Origin: Streptomyces sp. NBC_00102
GTDB taxonomy: Bacteria; Actinomycetota; Actinomycetes; Streptomycetales; Streptomycetaceae
Assembly (NCBI RefSeq): GCF_026343115.1
Contig: NZ_JAPEMC010000001.1
Span: 186,001 to 250,000 of the forward strand
Direction of reading: 5' to 3'
Length of the DNA stretch: 64,000 nucleotides
The position numbers were made by a program, and so were the translations under genes. Numbering within the stretch: position 1 is the first letter of the stretch; the number at the start of each line of letters is the position of its first letter. Below, piece by piece: positions 49,795 through 57,609 of this stretch. Below the pieces are notes generated by a model that had not been told where the DNA came from, did no database searches, and worked only from the letters and a program-made list of their open reading frames with translations.

Positions 49795-50283
49795 ATGAAG
49801 CGCGAAGAACGAGGTCACGAGGTAGAGGAGGACACCAGGATGTTTCGCCGGATACGCCGCCGGGCCATGGAGCCGACCGAAGCTCAGCGGGAGTTCGCCG
49901 AGCTGCACGCCCAGCTGCAGGGCCAGCTCCCGCCCGGCGTCGGAGAGCCGGCGCCTGAGCCGGAGCCCACCCCGCCGACCGCCGTCGTGGACGACTTCCT
50001 CCCGCCGGAACTGCGGGTTCCGAGCCACGACCAGGTGGAAGGCAAGATGATGCCCTGGTCGCAGCCACTTGTCCTCGACGGCGAGATGGTCGTCTGTGTC
50101 GAGTGCGGCGCGTACCGGGCCTGGCTCATCCTCGCCACCCGCGGGGAGATCTGGCTCCGCTGCCGGGCGGGCCACCATCAGCGCGAGACCCGCATCGACA
50201 CCGCCTGGTACAACCGGCACTCGGGACCGGCGGATGCGACGCACGCGACGTTCGAGGACTGCCTGCGCCACCTCGGGCGCTGA
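49795..50283 (+). CDS. Zinc-ribbon-like hypothetical protein
   Basis: Predicted 162 residues from ATG 49795; TTG 49765 is an alternative. The N-terminus is basic (MKREERGHE, MFRRIRRRAMEPTEAQREFAEL). The C-terminal 70 residues have VVCVECGAYRAWLILATRGEIWLRCRAGHHQRETRIDTAWYN, a C-x2-C...C-x3-H zinc-ribbon-like unit. No family name. Such proteins are common in Streptomyces accessory DNA. Confidence 0.65.
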   Translation: MKREERGHEVEEDTRMFRRIRRRAMEPTEAQREFAELHAQLQGQLPPGVGEPAPEPEPTPPTAVVDDFLPPELRVPSHDQVEGKMMPWSQPLVLDGEMVVCVECGAYRAWLILATRGEIWLRCRAGHHQRETRIDTAWYNRHSGPADATHATFEDCLRHLGR

Positions 50284-50360
50284 CCACCACCCCTACGACC
50301 CACTGGGCCCCCGGCCCGCACTGACCACCCATCGCCTAGCACCAAGGGGTCAGTTCCGTC

Positions 50361-51050
50361 ATGCGCGTTCGCGTCACCGCCACCACCCTCGGCATCACCG
50401 CGGCCCTCCTCACCCTGCCCGTCTGCTCGAACGACACCGCCGCAGTCCAGCGCTCTTCCGCGGGCCCGGCGAGCAAGCCGTCCGATCGTGCTGGAGAGAC
50501 GGCCGTGCTCTCCTCGGCCGCGCTCGAGACCCGCCTTCTCGCTCCCAGTGACCTCGGCAAGGGCTACCTGGCCAAGCCGCAGCATCCGGCCCAGCACGAC
50601 GACGTCACCGTCCTCGGCTGCCCGGCCCTGAGCGAGCTGGGCGGCGACGCGGCAACGGGCGGCCCGCTCGCCTTCCCGCACAGGGCGAAGGCAACCTTCA
50701 CCTACGGCGGCAGCTCCTCGGAGATCTCCGAGGAGCTGTACAGCGACAGCGCGAAGAAGCTCTCCGACGGCATCGGCCGGATCTTCGACGCCATGACCGG
50801 ATGCCCGGCCTATCAGGTCGTTTCCGGCGGCACCCCGGTCGATGTCGCTTCGCAGGAGCTGACCGCTCCCGATGCCGACGGTGATCAGCAGTGGAATCAG
50901 CTTCTGACGTTCACCGCCGCAGGGCGAAGCAGCGTGGTGAAGCAGACCGCGATCCGCGACGGCAGCCTGCTGGTGATCGTCTCCGGCTCCCCGGCCCTCG
51001 TCGACCGCCATCTCGACAAGGCGCTCGCCAAGGCCACGGCAACGAGCTGA
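50361..51050 (+). CDS. Exported lipoprotein-like hypothetical protein
   Basis: Predicted 229 residues from ATG 50361. The signal peptide ends near LPVC (residue 22), a plausible lipobox. The mature part resembles small Streptomyces/mycobacterial sensor-type lipoproteins (LLAPSDLGKGYLAKP, VTVLGCPAL, DGIGRIFDAMTGCPAYQV, SSVVKQTAIRDGSLLVIVSG) with two Cys likely bridged. Function unknown. The transcript ends at a perfect hairpin just downstream. Confidence 0.7.
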   Translation: MRVRVTATTLGITAALLTLPVCSNDTAAVQRSSAGPASKPSDRAGETAVLSSAALETRLLAPSDLGKGYLAKPQHPAQHDDVTVLGCPALSELGGDAATGGPLAFPHRAKATFTYGGSSSEISEELYSDSAKKLSDGIGRIFDAMTGCPAYQVVSGGTPVDVASQELTAPDADGDQQWNQLLTFTAAGRSSVVKQTAIRDGSLLVIVSGSPALVDRHLDKALAKATATS

Positions 51051-51071
51051 TCCCGCGCGCCTGAGGATGGT

Positions 51072-51108
51072 GATGCTGCCCCCGACCACGGTGGTCGGGG
51101 GCAGCATC
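51072..51108. terminator. Perfect 18-bp bidirectional terminator hairpin
   Basis: GATGCTGCCCCCGACCAC (51072-51089) and its exact complement 51091-51108, one central base. It lies between two convergent stops (51050 plus, 51112 minus) and serves both. Confidence 0.85.
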
Positions 51109-51111
51109 GTG

Positions 51112-51516
51112 TTACTGGCTGATGCGCTGCGCGGCGCGGGCGGCCTGGCCAGGAACCCAGGCGCGGACCTGATTCGGCTGGACGTAGAGGACGTTGGGGT
51201 TGTGGCTGTGCGGCCCATAGCCGCTGGACGCGTTGACGAGCAGGTACGCGCCCGCCGGAACGTGCCAGTTCCAGAACCAGGCGTCCTGCTGCCGTCCGGT
51301 ATCGCACCAGGTCACGACGGCCTTTGAGCCGCGCCGACCGCGCTGGTAGACCCGCGCGACCTGAAGGAGTTGGCCCGGGCCGGAGCTGCGGTGCTGCTGG
51401 AATGCCTGCCACTGCGCCGCGAGGGCGGCGTTGCGCTTGCGGCGTGAACGGACCGTGGCGATCGTCGCGGCGACAACGAGGCCCATGATCAGGAAGACGC
51501 CGACGCTGGGTTGCAT
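51112..51516 (-). CDS. Membrane-anchored hypothetical protein
   Basis: Predicted 134 residues from ATG 51516 (ATG 51531 also possible). One N-terminal membrane helix (VGVFLIMGLVVAATIATV), a basic stretch, then a soluble domain (QLLQVARVYQRGRRGSKAVVTWC, QDAWFWNWHVPAGAYLLVNAS) ending in AWVPGQAARAAQRISQ. Unrecognised, but the strand pattern suggests a small beta domain on one side of the membrane. Confidence 0.6.
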   Translation of the reverse strand: MQPSVGVFLIMGLVVAATIATVRSRRKRNAALAAQWQAFQQHRSSGPGQLLQVARVYQRGRRGSKAVVTWCDTGRQQDAWFWNWHVPAGAYLLVNASSGYGPHSHNPNVLYVQPNQVRAWVPGQAARAAQRISQ

Positions 51517-51601
51517 GGGTGCATCCTGCATCGTTCCGTCGCGGGGCGGCAAACAGCCTTGGGCGTTGAGGAGTCCACGTCTGTTGCCCGAGCAGCAGAA
51601 A

Positions 51602-51634
51602 AGTCCGGCACCCCTTCTCCTGGGGTGCCGGACT
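51602..51634. terminator. 13-bp perfect hairpin after the DUF317 gene
   Basis: AGTCCGGCACCCC (51602-51614), loop TTCTCCT, GGGGTGCCGGACT (51622-51634). It lies 25 bases past the DUF317 stop on the minus strand. Confidence 0.8.
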
Positions 51635-51659
51635 GCGATCGTCGAGGGGGCGTGGAGCG

Positions 51660-52469
51660 TTAGCTGGCGGGCGCGCGCAGAAGGCGCTCCTGGGTGGCCT
51701 CGGGCAGTACCCGCCGCAGGACCGGTGCGGTCGAGCTGAGGGAGGCCGCGAAGGCAGCGACGAGATCGTGCGGGACACTGGCGGCGAACGAAGCCGCCCA
51801 CAGCCAGCTCGCGCCGAGCCGAGGCTCGGACCATGCTTGCCATCCGGCCGCCCCCGCATCATCGGCTTCGGCGACCAAGACGCGCGGGTCGGCGTCCTGG
51901 ATGAGGTGCGGGACCTCGCCGAGGCTGATGTGCGAGGTGAACGTCGGATCCGTCGCTGCCGCGTGACGCTGATCGATGTCACGGAACCATCCGTGGGCGG
52001 AGACCGCGTCGAGGACGAGTTCGGACCCGGCGAGCGGAACGGCGGGCTGCTCGCTCGCGTCGAGCGCGACGAGAAAGTCGACGACCGCCTCGCCGGGGAC
52101 GTCGCGGGTGAAGTAGGCCGACCACTGGGCGAGCGGGCTGCTCGCCTCGGCCCGGGCGGAGACCTGCCAGGCGACCGGCAGCTCGCCGAGGGTGAACGGC
52201 TCGTCCGCGAAGACCCATTGGGCCCAGCGCAGGGCGTCGGGGCTGATGTGCAGGACGGTGCTCCGCAGGACCTGGCGGTCCTCCGGTGCTTCGTCGGGCT
52301 CGTGGCGTCCGCGGACGATCGTGAGGCTCGTCCAGCCCAAGCCGGCGAGCGTGTCGGCGACTACGTCGTAGAAGCGCCCGTCGTCACCTGCCAGGTGCCG
52401 GGGACCGACCCAGAAAGCGGGCTGGCTGCCGCTCGGGGGGCACGAGTTAGACGGGAAGTCGGGGTACAG
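51660..52469 (-). CDS. DUF317 domain protein, possible CTG start
   Basis: The frame is homologous to DUF317 proteins upstream of its first standard start (TTG 52340): FWVGPRHLAGDDGRFYDVVADTL is typical N-terminal family sequence. Between the in-frame stop at 52495-52497 and TTG 52340 there is no ATG, GTG or TTG. CTG 52469 follows GGAGG by four bases and would give 269 residues. DUF317 repeats (WRASF-like SWLWAASFAASVPHDLVAAFAASL) occur near the C-terminus. The family is of unknown function and typical of Streptomyces plasmids and integrative elements. Confidence 0.7.
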   Translation of the reverse strand: MYPDFPSNSCPPSGSQPAFWVGPRHLAGDDGRFYDVVADTLAGLGWTSLTIVRGRHEPDEAPEDRQVLRSTVLHISPDALRWAQWVFADEPFTLGELPVAWQVSARAEASSPLAQWSAYFTRDVPGEAVVDFLVALDASEQPAVPLAGSELVLDAVSAHGWFRDIDQRHAAATDPTFTSHISLGEVPHLIQDADPRVLVAEADDAGAAGWQAWSEPRLGASWLWAASFAASVPHDLVAAFAASLSSTAPVLRRVLPEATQERLLRAPAS

Positions 52470-52493
52470 GGCGCCTCCAAGGGCTCGGTGGAT

Positions 52494-52784
52494 CTAGTTG
52501 CCGCCGGCGCGGCGGCGGGGACGGCGCGGAGGCGCCTGGACGGGGCCCTGCCACGTCAGGTCGATGGCGACCTCGGGCGGCAGGTGGCCGAGCTGCGCGT
52601 CCTCTTCGCGCCCTTCGGCGAGGTAGACGACGGTCCGGCCGGTCTCGTCCACCGACTGCACGACCTGCTCCAGGCGGTGGGCCATCGGGAAGAACGGGTT
52701 CATGGCCTGGCGGACGGAAGCGGTTCGGTCGCAGGCGGACAACAGGTCGATGAGACGGCCGACGGTCATCTCCGGGGACGTCAT
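52494..52784 (-). CDS. Small hypothetical protein
   Basis: Predicted 96 residues from ATG 52784, with AGGAGG six bases upstream. TVGRLIDLLSACDRTASVRQAMNPFFPMAHRLEQVV is helical; GRTVVYLAEGREEDAQLGHLPPEVAIDLTW forms strands; the tail is Pro/Arg-rich. Typically found between DUF317 genes in Streptomyces elements. Function unknown. Confidence 0.7.
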   Translation of the reverse strand: MTSPEMTVGRLIDLLSACDRTASVRQAMNPFFPMAHRLEQVVQSVDETGRTVVYLAEGREEDAQLGHLPPEVAIDLTWQGPVQAPPRRPRRRAGGN

Positions 52785-52884
52785 GAACAACCTCCTGGGG
52801 CGGGGAACGGGTTCGTGAAGCGGACGACCGCTCGGACGGCCCGCTCGCTGAACGAAGGGGCCGGCCGCTGCGGTGGGCGCGCCG

Positions 52885-53238
52885 TCAGAGACGACGAGAG
52901 GTCTCCAGCACACGCGCGACAGCGGCGGCGACGATATCGGCCGGCGTATCGGTGTCGAACGACACGTAGTAACCAGGCACCTTGGCGGTCCCGGTGACGG
53001 CGATCTTCCATCCCTCGCCGTCCGTGCCGGGTCGGCCGAGTGGGAACCAGCCGAGGTAGAAGCGGCCGTCCTTGCTGCTGATGTGGACGTCCGCCCGGTC
53101 ATCGACGACCAGGTGGAAGTCCTCGGCGGAGAACTGGTCCGTGACCAGGGTCGGCTGGCCGGGACCGAGTTGCCACTGCCGCAGCCTGAGTGCTTCAACG
53201 GTAGTGCGGAAACCGGGGCCCGAAGGGGCTACGGCCAC
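52885..53238 (-). CDS. DUF317 domain protein (single domain)
   Basis: Predicted 117 residues from GTG 53238, preceded by AGAGAGG; TTG 53244 is an alternative. SSKDGRFYLGWFPLGR and WKIAVTGTAKVPGYYVSFDTDTPADIVAAAVARVLE match one DUF317 unit. With the 52494 and 51660 genes it forms a three-gene minus-strand group. A copy of the bipartite conserved element starts 47 bases upstream. Confidence 0.75.
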   Translation of the reverse strand: MAVAPSGPGFRTTVEALRLRQWQLGPGQPTLVTDQFSAEDFHLVVDDRADVHISSKDGRFYLGWFPLGRPGTDGEGWKIAVTGTAKVPGYYVSFDTDTPADIVAAAVARVLETSRRL

Positions 53239-53284
53239 AGGCAATCACCTCTCTGACCTGGGGTTTCTTGCAAGGTCGTCTACG

Positions 53285-53338
53285 TTGACATGCCCTCGCA
53301 CACGTTGGCCAGTCTTTCCGCGATCTTTCCTGTCTGCC
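53285..53338. promoter_or_regulatory. Conserved bipartite non-coding element, copy 2
   Basis: TTGACATGCC at 53285, CCAGTCT at 53309 and TCTTTCCTGTCTGCC at 53324, matching copy 1 at 17869-17921 with one base difference in spacing. It lies directly upstream of the DUF317 gene transcribed leftward, so it may be its promoter or operator region. Confidence 0.55.
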
Positions 53339-53528
53339 CCCGGCGAACTGTCCGACCACCCCCTCGCGTGGGGTCTCAAACCTCGCTGCCCTCTCTCACG
53401 GCCGATCGCAGGTCGCTGGCCGCTCGGCCGCGGAGCTAAGACCGCCGCCGACGCAGAAGCGGAGGCGCTGACCGGCGAGCAGCAAAGGTCAGGGGGACTG
53501 GAAGCCAGGCGGCGAACCACTGGTGCCG

Positions 53529-53550
53529 TGCTCCCGCGCACGGGGAGCAC
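53529..53550. repeat. 8-bp hairpin in gene-poor stretch
   Basis: GTGCTCCC (53529-53536) pairs with GGGAGCAC (53543-53550). Its right half, GGGGAGCAC, is identical to the end of a type I-E-like CRISPR repeat. Confidence 0.5.
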
Positions 53551-53591
53551 AAGCCGGTCGCAGTCAGGTTGGAAATAACGGCAAGAAGCGC

Positions 53592-53619
53592 GGACCATCC
53601 CCGCGGGCGCGGGGAGCGC
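53592..53619. repeat. 28-bp sequence resembling a type I-E CRISPR repeat (orphan)
   Basis: GGACCATCCCCGCG at 53592-53605 followed by GGCGCGGGGAGCGC matches in length and nearly in sequence the 28-bp I-E repeats of Streptomyces as I recall them. It stands alone; the only possible second unit is the half-like hairpin 41 bases upstream. No cas gene is in the window. It may equally be a terminator hairpin (CCCCGCG...CGCGGGG). Confidence 0.35.
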
Positions 53620-53716
53620 GCTACAGTGCCTGGGGTGGTGACGCTTTTAATTTGACCCATGCCTGAGCGTTGAACGGGCGGTGTCGGGTTCATAGTTTGC
53701 CGCCAACAAAAGAGAG

Positions 53717-53746
53717 CGGGGCCACGCGTGCAGGCGCGGCCCCGCG
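53717..53746. terminator. 8-bp hairpin in gene-poor stretch
   Basis: GCGGGGCC (53717-53724) pairs with GGCCCCGC (53739-53746). It lies 71 bases beyond the stop of the small minus-strand gene that ends at 53817, and so is likely its terminator. Confidence 0.55.
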
Positions 53747-53816
53747 GGGTTCGGGTTCCTCAAACCCGGGTTTGGCTGACCGCGTACGCGTTCAGCGATT
53801 CGTTACCGGGGACCGG

Positions 53817-53945
53817 TTAAAGGCCATGGCGCCTCCTCCAGTCGCTGAACCAGTCGGCAACTGCTCGACTAACCAGCGCTGACAGGACAGCGATCAAGAC
53901 CTTTGCCGGTCCCCTCCTCTTCTCGCGAGACTCCCCGCCATTCAT
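53817..53945 (-). CDS. Small membrane-associated peptide (42 residues)
   Basis: ATG 53945 is preceded by GGAGG with five bases spacing and opens a 42-residue frame to TAA. The peptide has a basic start (ESREKRRGPAK), one hydrophobic helix (VLIAVLSALVSRAVADWF) and a WRRRHGL end, the look of a small single-pass or surface-bound membrane peptide. Too short for standard gene callers. No neighbour suggests its job. Confidence 0.5.
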   Translation of the reverse strand: MNGGESREKRRGPAKVLIAVLSALVSRAVADWFSDWRRRHGL

Positions 53946-54302
53946 GTGTGCCTCCAATGCACCGATGGGAGCGGCGTAACCACAACCTCATGTGCTGGTA
54001 CTTGGAGTTACTCACGCCGGACGACGATATGCCTTGTCATCGGCCGGGAGGACCACCTTCCCGAGAAGTCCGAAATCTCATTCCTTCCCCTGTATGTAGC
54101 CATAGGGGTAGTTGGACTGTTCGCCCAGCGCGCCACAACGCACACACAGCGCGCAATAGAGAGACGAGACCATCCCTCAACGCGGAAATCCTCACAACCA
54201 GACCAGGGTGTTCCGGTTCTTCCGAGCGTTCGTCCAGAAGGAGGGCGCGGGCGCGTAGTGCCCCGCCTGCTGAACGCACGAGCCAGTGACGAGTCAGACT
54301 GA
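53946..54302 (+). CDS. Doubtful small protein with one hydrophobic segment
   Basis: A 118-residue frame from GTG 53946 contains one credible stretch, SEISFLPLYVAIGVVGLFAQRATTHTQ, resembling a membrane helix with charged flanks. The beginning and end look non-coding. It may be a shorter gene starting inside. Otherwise the 53339-54500 region has no gene other than the 42-residue peptide. Confidence 0.25.
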   Translation: MCLQCTDGSGVTTTSCAGTWSYSRRTTICLVIGREDHLPEKSEISFLPLYVAIGVVGLFAQRATTHTQRAIERRDHPSTRKSSQPDQGVPVLPSVRPEGGRGRVVPRLLNARASDESD

Positions 54303-54500
54303 GAAAACGGTCACGCTCTCGGCACAGCCACGCGGTGCTTTCCGAGACAGACAGCGGACCGGCAGGTCAAGCATGGAGATGTAACGGCGCTCTGATCTTC
54401 ACCAAATCAGGGCTGGGTCGGGCCAGCGCCGACTCGACACGCCGGACTTCCTTCCCGGCTTGGCTACCAAGCTCCGAGAAGGCGCCGAGGCCGTGCCAGA

Positions 54501-56030
54501 GTGATCCGCATGATCCCCGCACACGTCCCCGACGCGCCTCCGTTGACGTACGCCGACAGCTTCGACGTACCGGTCCTGTTCCGTAGCGGACCCGCGAAGA
54601 AGCCCCGGAGGCAGTGGCGGACCGCCAAGCACACGGCGTGGACCGGATCGGACGGGTTCCCCGCGGCCGACGGCTGGTACGCGCCGACCACCACCTGGCG
54701 GGAGATCATCAAGGCCGCAACCGAAGTCGGCCGCGACGTCACCCCGCACCTGCAGAACCAGCCGCGCTACGCACACGGGGAACTCGTCGCCCGGGTCTCC
54801 CCGCTGTACGCATACCTCGGTGCGCACCCCGTGACGCCCCGGCACCCCGTGGAGGGCGCGAAGGGCCGCCGCCTGACCTGGAACCCGGTCTACGCCCACG
54901 GTACCGAGCGCAGCGCGAAGGTCGCCGCCGGGTATCGGCTGGGCATGACGATGACCGAGTGGGCCTGCCGCTCGCTGCTGGGACTCGGTCAGACCGAGCA
55001 CCTCGAACTCGGCGGGCCGATCCCTGCCCTGCTGACAACGTTCAAGAATCCGAAGGCGAAGCTGCCCGACCTGTGGGGGCACCACGAGACGGAAGAGTTG
55101 TACTGGCTGATCGAGGCCAAGGGCGGTGACGTAGGTCTCAAGAAGTTGCGCGAGGGGTGGGAACAGCTCGCGGCCGGCAGCAAAGCTCTCGGCGCGTACG
55201 CGCACCGCACCGTTCTGGTCGGAGCCTCCGTGAGGCCCGACGATGACCTGTTCCTCACGATCGACCACAACGTGCACCCCGGGCTGCCGCCGCTCGCCCC
55301 CGCCGGATCCGGTACCGCCAAGGCAGCGGGCCCGGGCAATCTGGAGGACCGTCTCGGCGACAACGACGACGCTCTCATCGGCGCCGCTCGCGCCCAGATG
55401 CTGACCTATCTGGCCCTGCGCTCGGTTCCCGCCGCGCAACTGCGCACCGTACCCGTAGCCGCCGACCGGTCCTCCCGCCGCCGGCGCACTGGGCTGACGA
55501 CCCCGCTGGAGGGCGACGACCTCACCCTCGCTATGCGGGCAGACGCCCTCGGAGTAGCGGCCGACACCGAACAGCACACGTTGCGCACCCGGATTCGCGC
55601 CATGGGCCTCGATGACTTCCTCAGCTGTCGCATCCCGGGTACGGAGGTCCATCTCGGCATGTCTCGGAAGCTTTTCGCCGCCTGTGAGCGCCTCCACGAG
55701 GAGGACCTCGCCATCGCCCGGCGCACCCCGGGGCTACGTGCCGAGGACCAAGTGTTCGCTGATCCGGAACTCAGCGACGAGGATCAGGAGGAACAGCGCC
55801 TCACCCAGCGGCGTATCTTCCGTGAGCAGCAGGAGGAAGCCCGCCCACGGCTGCGTCCCCTGCTCCGTGACGCCTACGAGCACGGAGCGGAGAGAGGCTG
55901 GACCAGCCTTCTGCGTCGTTCTGAGGAACCGGAACTCGACTTGCGGGGAGACGGAAGCCTCCTCGAAGCAGCAACACCGGAGACGTACGTGGCCGTCAGC
56001 CGGTACGGCCTGCCTCCCGCACGCCTCTAG
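54501..56030 (+). CDS. Large hypothetical protein, possible PD-(D/E)XK-like nuclease fold
   Basis: Predicted 509 residues from GTG 54501 (ATG 54510 alternative). No family recognised. Residues 185-270 show LPDLWGHHETEELYWLIEAKGGDVGLKKLREGWEQL and AHRTVLVGASVRPDD, where the spaced Asp...Glu-x-Lys on a strand is the pattern of restriction-type nuclease folds. The C-terminal third is acidic and helical (DEDQEEQRLTQRRIFREQQEEARPRL). It is monocistronic, downstream of a long gene-poor stretch. Confidence 0.55.
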   Translation: MIRMIPAHVPDAPPLTYADSFDVPVLFRSGPAKKPRRQWRTAKHTAWTGSDGFPAADGWYAPTTTWREIIKAATEVGRDVTPHLQNQPRYAHGELVARVSPLYAYLGAHPVTPRHPVEGAKGRRLTWNPVYAHGTERSAKVAAGYRLGMTMTEWACRSLLGLGQTEHLELGGPIPALLTTFKNPKAKLPDLWGHHETEELYWLIEAKGGDVGLKKLREGWEQLAAGSKALGAYAHRTVLVGASVRPDDDLFLTIDHNVHPGLPPLAPAGSGTAKAAGPGNLEDRLGDNDDALIGAARAQMLTYLALRSVPAAQLRTVPVAADRSSRRRRTGLTTPLEGDDLTLAMRADALGVAADTEQHTLRTRIRAMGLDDFLSCRIPGTEVHLGMSRKLFAACERLHEEDLAIARRTPGLRAEDQVFADPELSDEDQEEQRLTQRRIFREQQEEARPRLRPLLRDAYEHGAERGWTSLLRRSEEPELDLRGDGSLLEAATPETYVAVSRYGLPPARL

Positions 56031-56138
56031 TTTTCCTGCACGACGACCTGGTGAGACGGTGGCTCGCGCATCGGCTCACCTGCGGGGATGCGTCAAAAAT
56101 CGAACACGTGATGCAATATCGCAATGCGTTGCTCTTCT

Positions 56139-56351
56139 ATGCCTGAGGACTTGGTCGCCGCGCAGTGCGCGTGGGAGCGGACCTATCGGAGCCTCGCCGA
56201 TCCGGCCAACCGGTGGCGGACGACGGCTCTTCGCCGCCGCCTGTTGGAGCTGTCGGTCCGGGTCTGGTGGCATCCCTACTGGCAGCAGACCGGAACCGGA
56301 CAACGTGCAGCGCTTCGGTCCTGGGCGCGAGAGCTGGAATCAGGGCTCTGA
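56139..56351 (+). CDS. Small helical hypothetical protein
   Basis: Predicted 70 residues from ATG 56139 (ATG 56124 alternative). LVAAQCAWERTYRSLADP, TALRRRLLELSVRVWWHPYW and ALRSWARELESGL match a small family seen repeatedly in Streptomyces accessory regions, with conserved Trp and Arg. Function unknown. Confidence 0.6.
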   Translation: MPEDLVAAQCAWERTYRSLADPANRWRTTALRRRLLELSVRVWWHPYWQQTGTGQRAALRSWARELESGL

Positions 56352-56450
56352 TAGGAGAGCGGCTCGTGCGGTGGCCGGCGAGTGGGCTACTCCACTGCGG
56401 TCGCGGTCACTGCGGCGGTGGAACCAAGGGCGTCTGTCCGTGGGCATAGC

Positions 56451-56487
56451 GGAGCCCCGGATTCCAGAGGATGGAATCCGGGGCTCC
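56451..56487. terminator. Perfect 16-bp hairpin terminator
   Basis: GGAGCCCCGGATTCCA (56451-56466), loop GAGGA, exact complement 56472-56487. It lies 24 bases past the surface protein stop on the minus strand and also after the small plus-strand gene. Confidence 0.85.
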
Positions 56488-56510
56488 GGAGTTGTGCTGT
56501 GGAGTGTGGA

Positions 56511-57512
56511 CTAGTTCTCGGTGAGGCTCTTGCTGTTACGGCGCGCCAGGAGAAGGGCGCCTCCTCCTGCTGCAATCAGCATGCCGGCGCCGCCGATCAG
56601 CCATGGTGTGGCGTCGGCTCCAGTGTGGGCGAGGGAGCCCGTTGGCGCTGTCGGCGTGGAACTTCCGACAGGAACCGCAGCAGATGAGGAGTCGGGCTCC
56701 GGTGTGTCGCTGCCCGAGGCGGAGGGCGTGGCGTCTCGGGTTCCGCCGCTCGGCTTGCCGGAAAGGGGCGGGGACTGGGTGGGCTTGTCCGTCGGATTGT
56801 CTGACGGATCGGGCTCCGGGTGCGTGCCCGTCTTGGCGTTGGTGAAGGCGACGGTGGCCGAGGTTCCGGGGCCGACCGTGATCGTCTTCACCTGTCTGTT
56901 GAGGTCGTAACCGGCGAGGGCCTTGACCTCCTTGACCCAGACCTTGGTGCTGCGGCTCGTCACAACCAGTTCACCGGACGCCGTTCCCGCTGCTCCCGTG
57001 CTCAGGGTGAGCAGTGCGGAGTTGCCGGTGCCGACGTTCGCCGTCACGCCGGGCAGGAGCTTGCCGGTCTTGTCGTCCCTGACCTGCAGGAGGATCTTGG
57101 CAGTCCTGTACGGGTCGGTGATCGTCAGACGGGTGGTCCCGCCCGGGGTGACGATGACATCTTGGTCGGCGACTACCTCGTGGAGGGGGCTGCCGGACGC
57201 CGTCTGCTTGAGCCTGTAGACGCCCGGTGCGAGGTCGGGGACGGTCAGCTTCCCATGGGCGTCGCTCTGGCCGCGTCCGGCTTCCTGGCCGTTGGAGTCG
57301 AGCAGCAGGAACGCGGTGCCGGGCAGGAAGTTGTCGGCCGTGTCCTTCGTGGTGATCTCGACACTGCCTACGTCTGCTTCTGAGGTCTCGGCGGGAGCGG
57401 CGGAGGATGGCGGGGTCGGCTCGGATGACTCAGCGTTGGCGACCGGCGCCCAGGTCAGGGTCCCGGCCGCCGCGATGACGACGGCAGCGGAGCGGACGAA
57501 TCGTGCGTGCAC
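56511..57512 (-). CDS. LAxTG-anchored surface protein with SpaA/Cna-B-like domains
   Basis: Predicted 333 residues from GTG 57512. A signal peptide ends in VANA (about residue 27). Two beta-sandwich repeats follow: VGSVEITTKDTADNFLPGTAFLLLD...LTVPDLAPGVYRLKQTA and a second with KILLQVRDDKTGKLLPGVTANV. A Thr/Pro/Ser wall-spanning stretch leads to LAHTG, a hydrophobic helix (LIGGAGMLIAAGGGALLLA) and RRNSK. LAxTG is the class E sortase signal of Streptomyces. No sortase gene is present in the window. The protein is likely attached to the wall. Confidence 0.85.
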   Translation of the reverse strand: MHARFVRSAAVVIAAAGTLTWAPVANAESSEPTPPSSAAPAETSEADVGSVEITTKDTADNFLPGTAFLLLDSNGQEAGRGQSDAHGKLTVPDLAPGVYRLKQTASGSPLHEVVADQDVIVTPGGTTRLTITDPYRTAKILLQVRDDKTGKLLPGVTANVGTGNSALLTLSTGAAGTASGELVVTSRSTKVWVKEVKALAGYDLNRQVKTITVGPGTSATVAFTNAKTGTHPEPDPSDNPTDKPTQSPPLSGKPSGGTRDATPSASGSDTPEPDSSSAAVPVGSSTPTAPTGSLAHTGADATPWLIGGAGMLIAAGGGALLLARRNSKSLTEN

Positions 57513-57609
57513 GTGAGAGAGGACTCCTTGGAGCAGGGTGCGGGGGGGTGCCTCTATGTCGTTCGTCAAGGCATCCCTGTCGGTTTTGGGGTGGTTCGGA
57601 ATGGTGGGG

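Noticed and set aside
53529..53619. CRISPR array
   Set aside because: Only one full repeat-like unit and a partial one at a non-standard distance; no leader and no cas genes.
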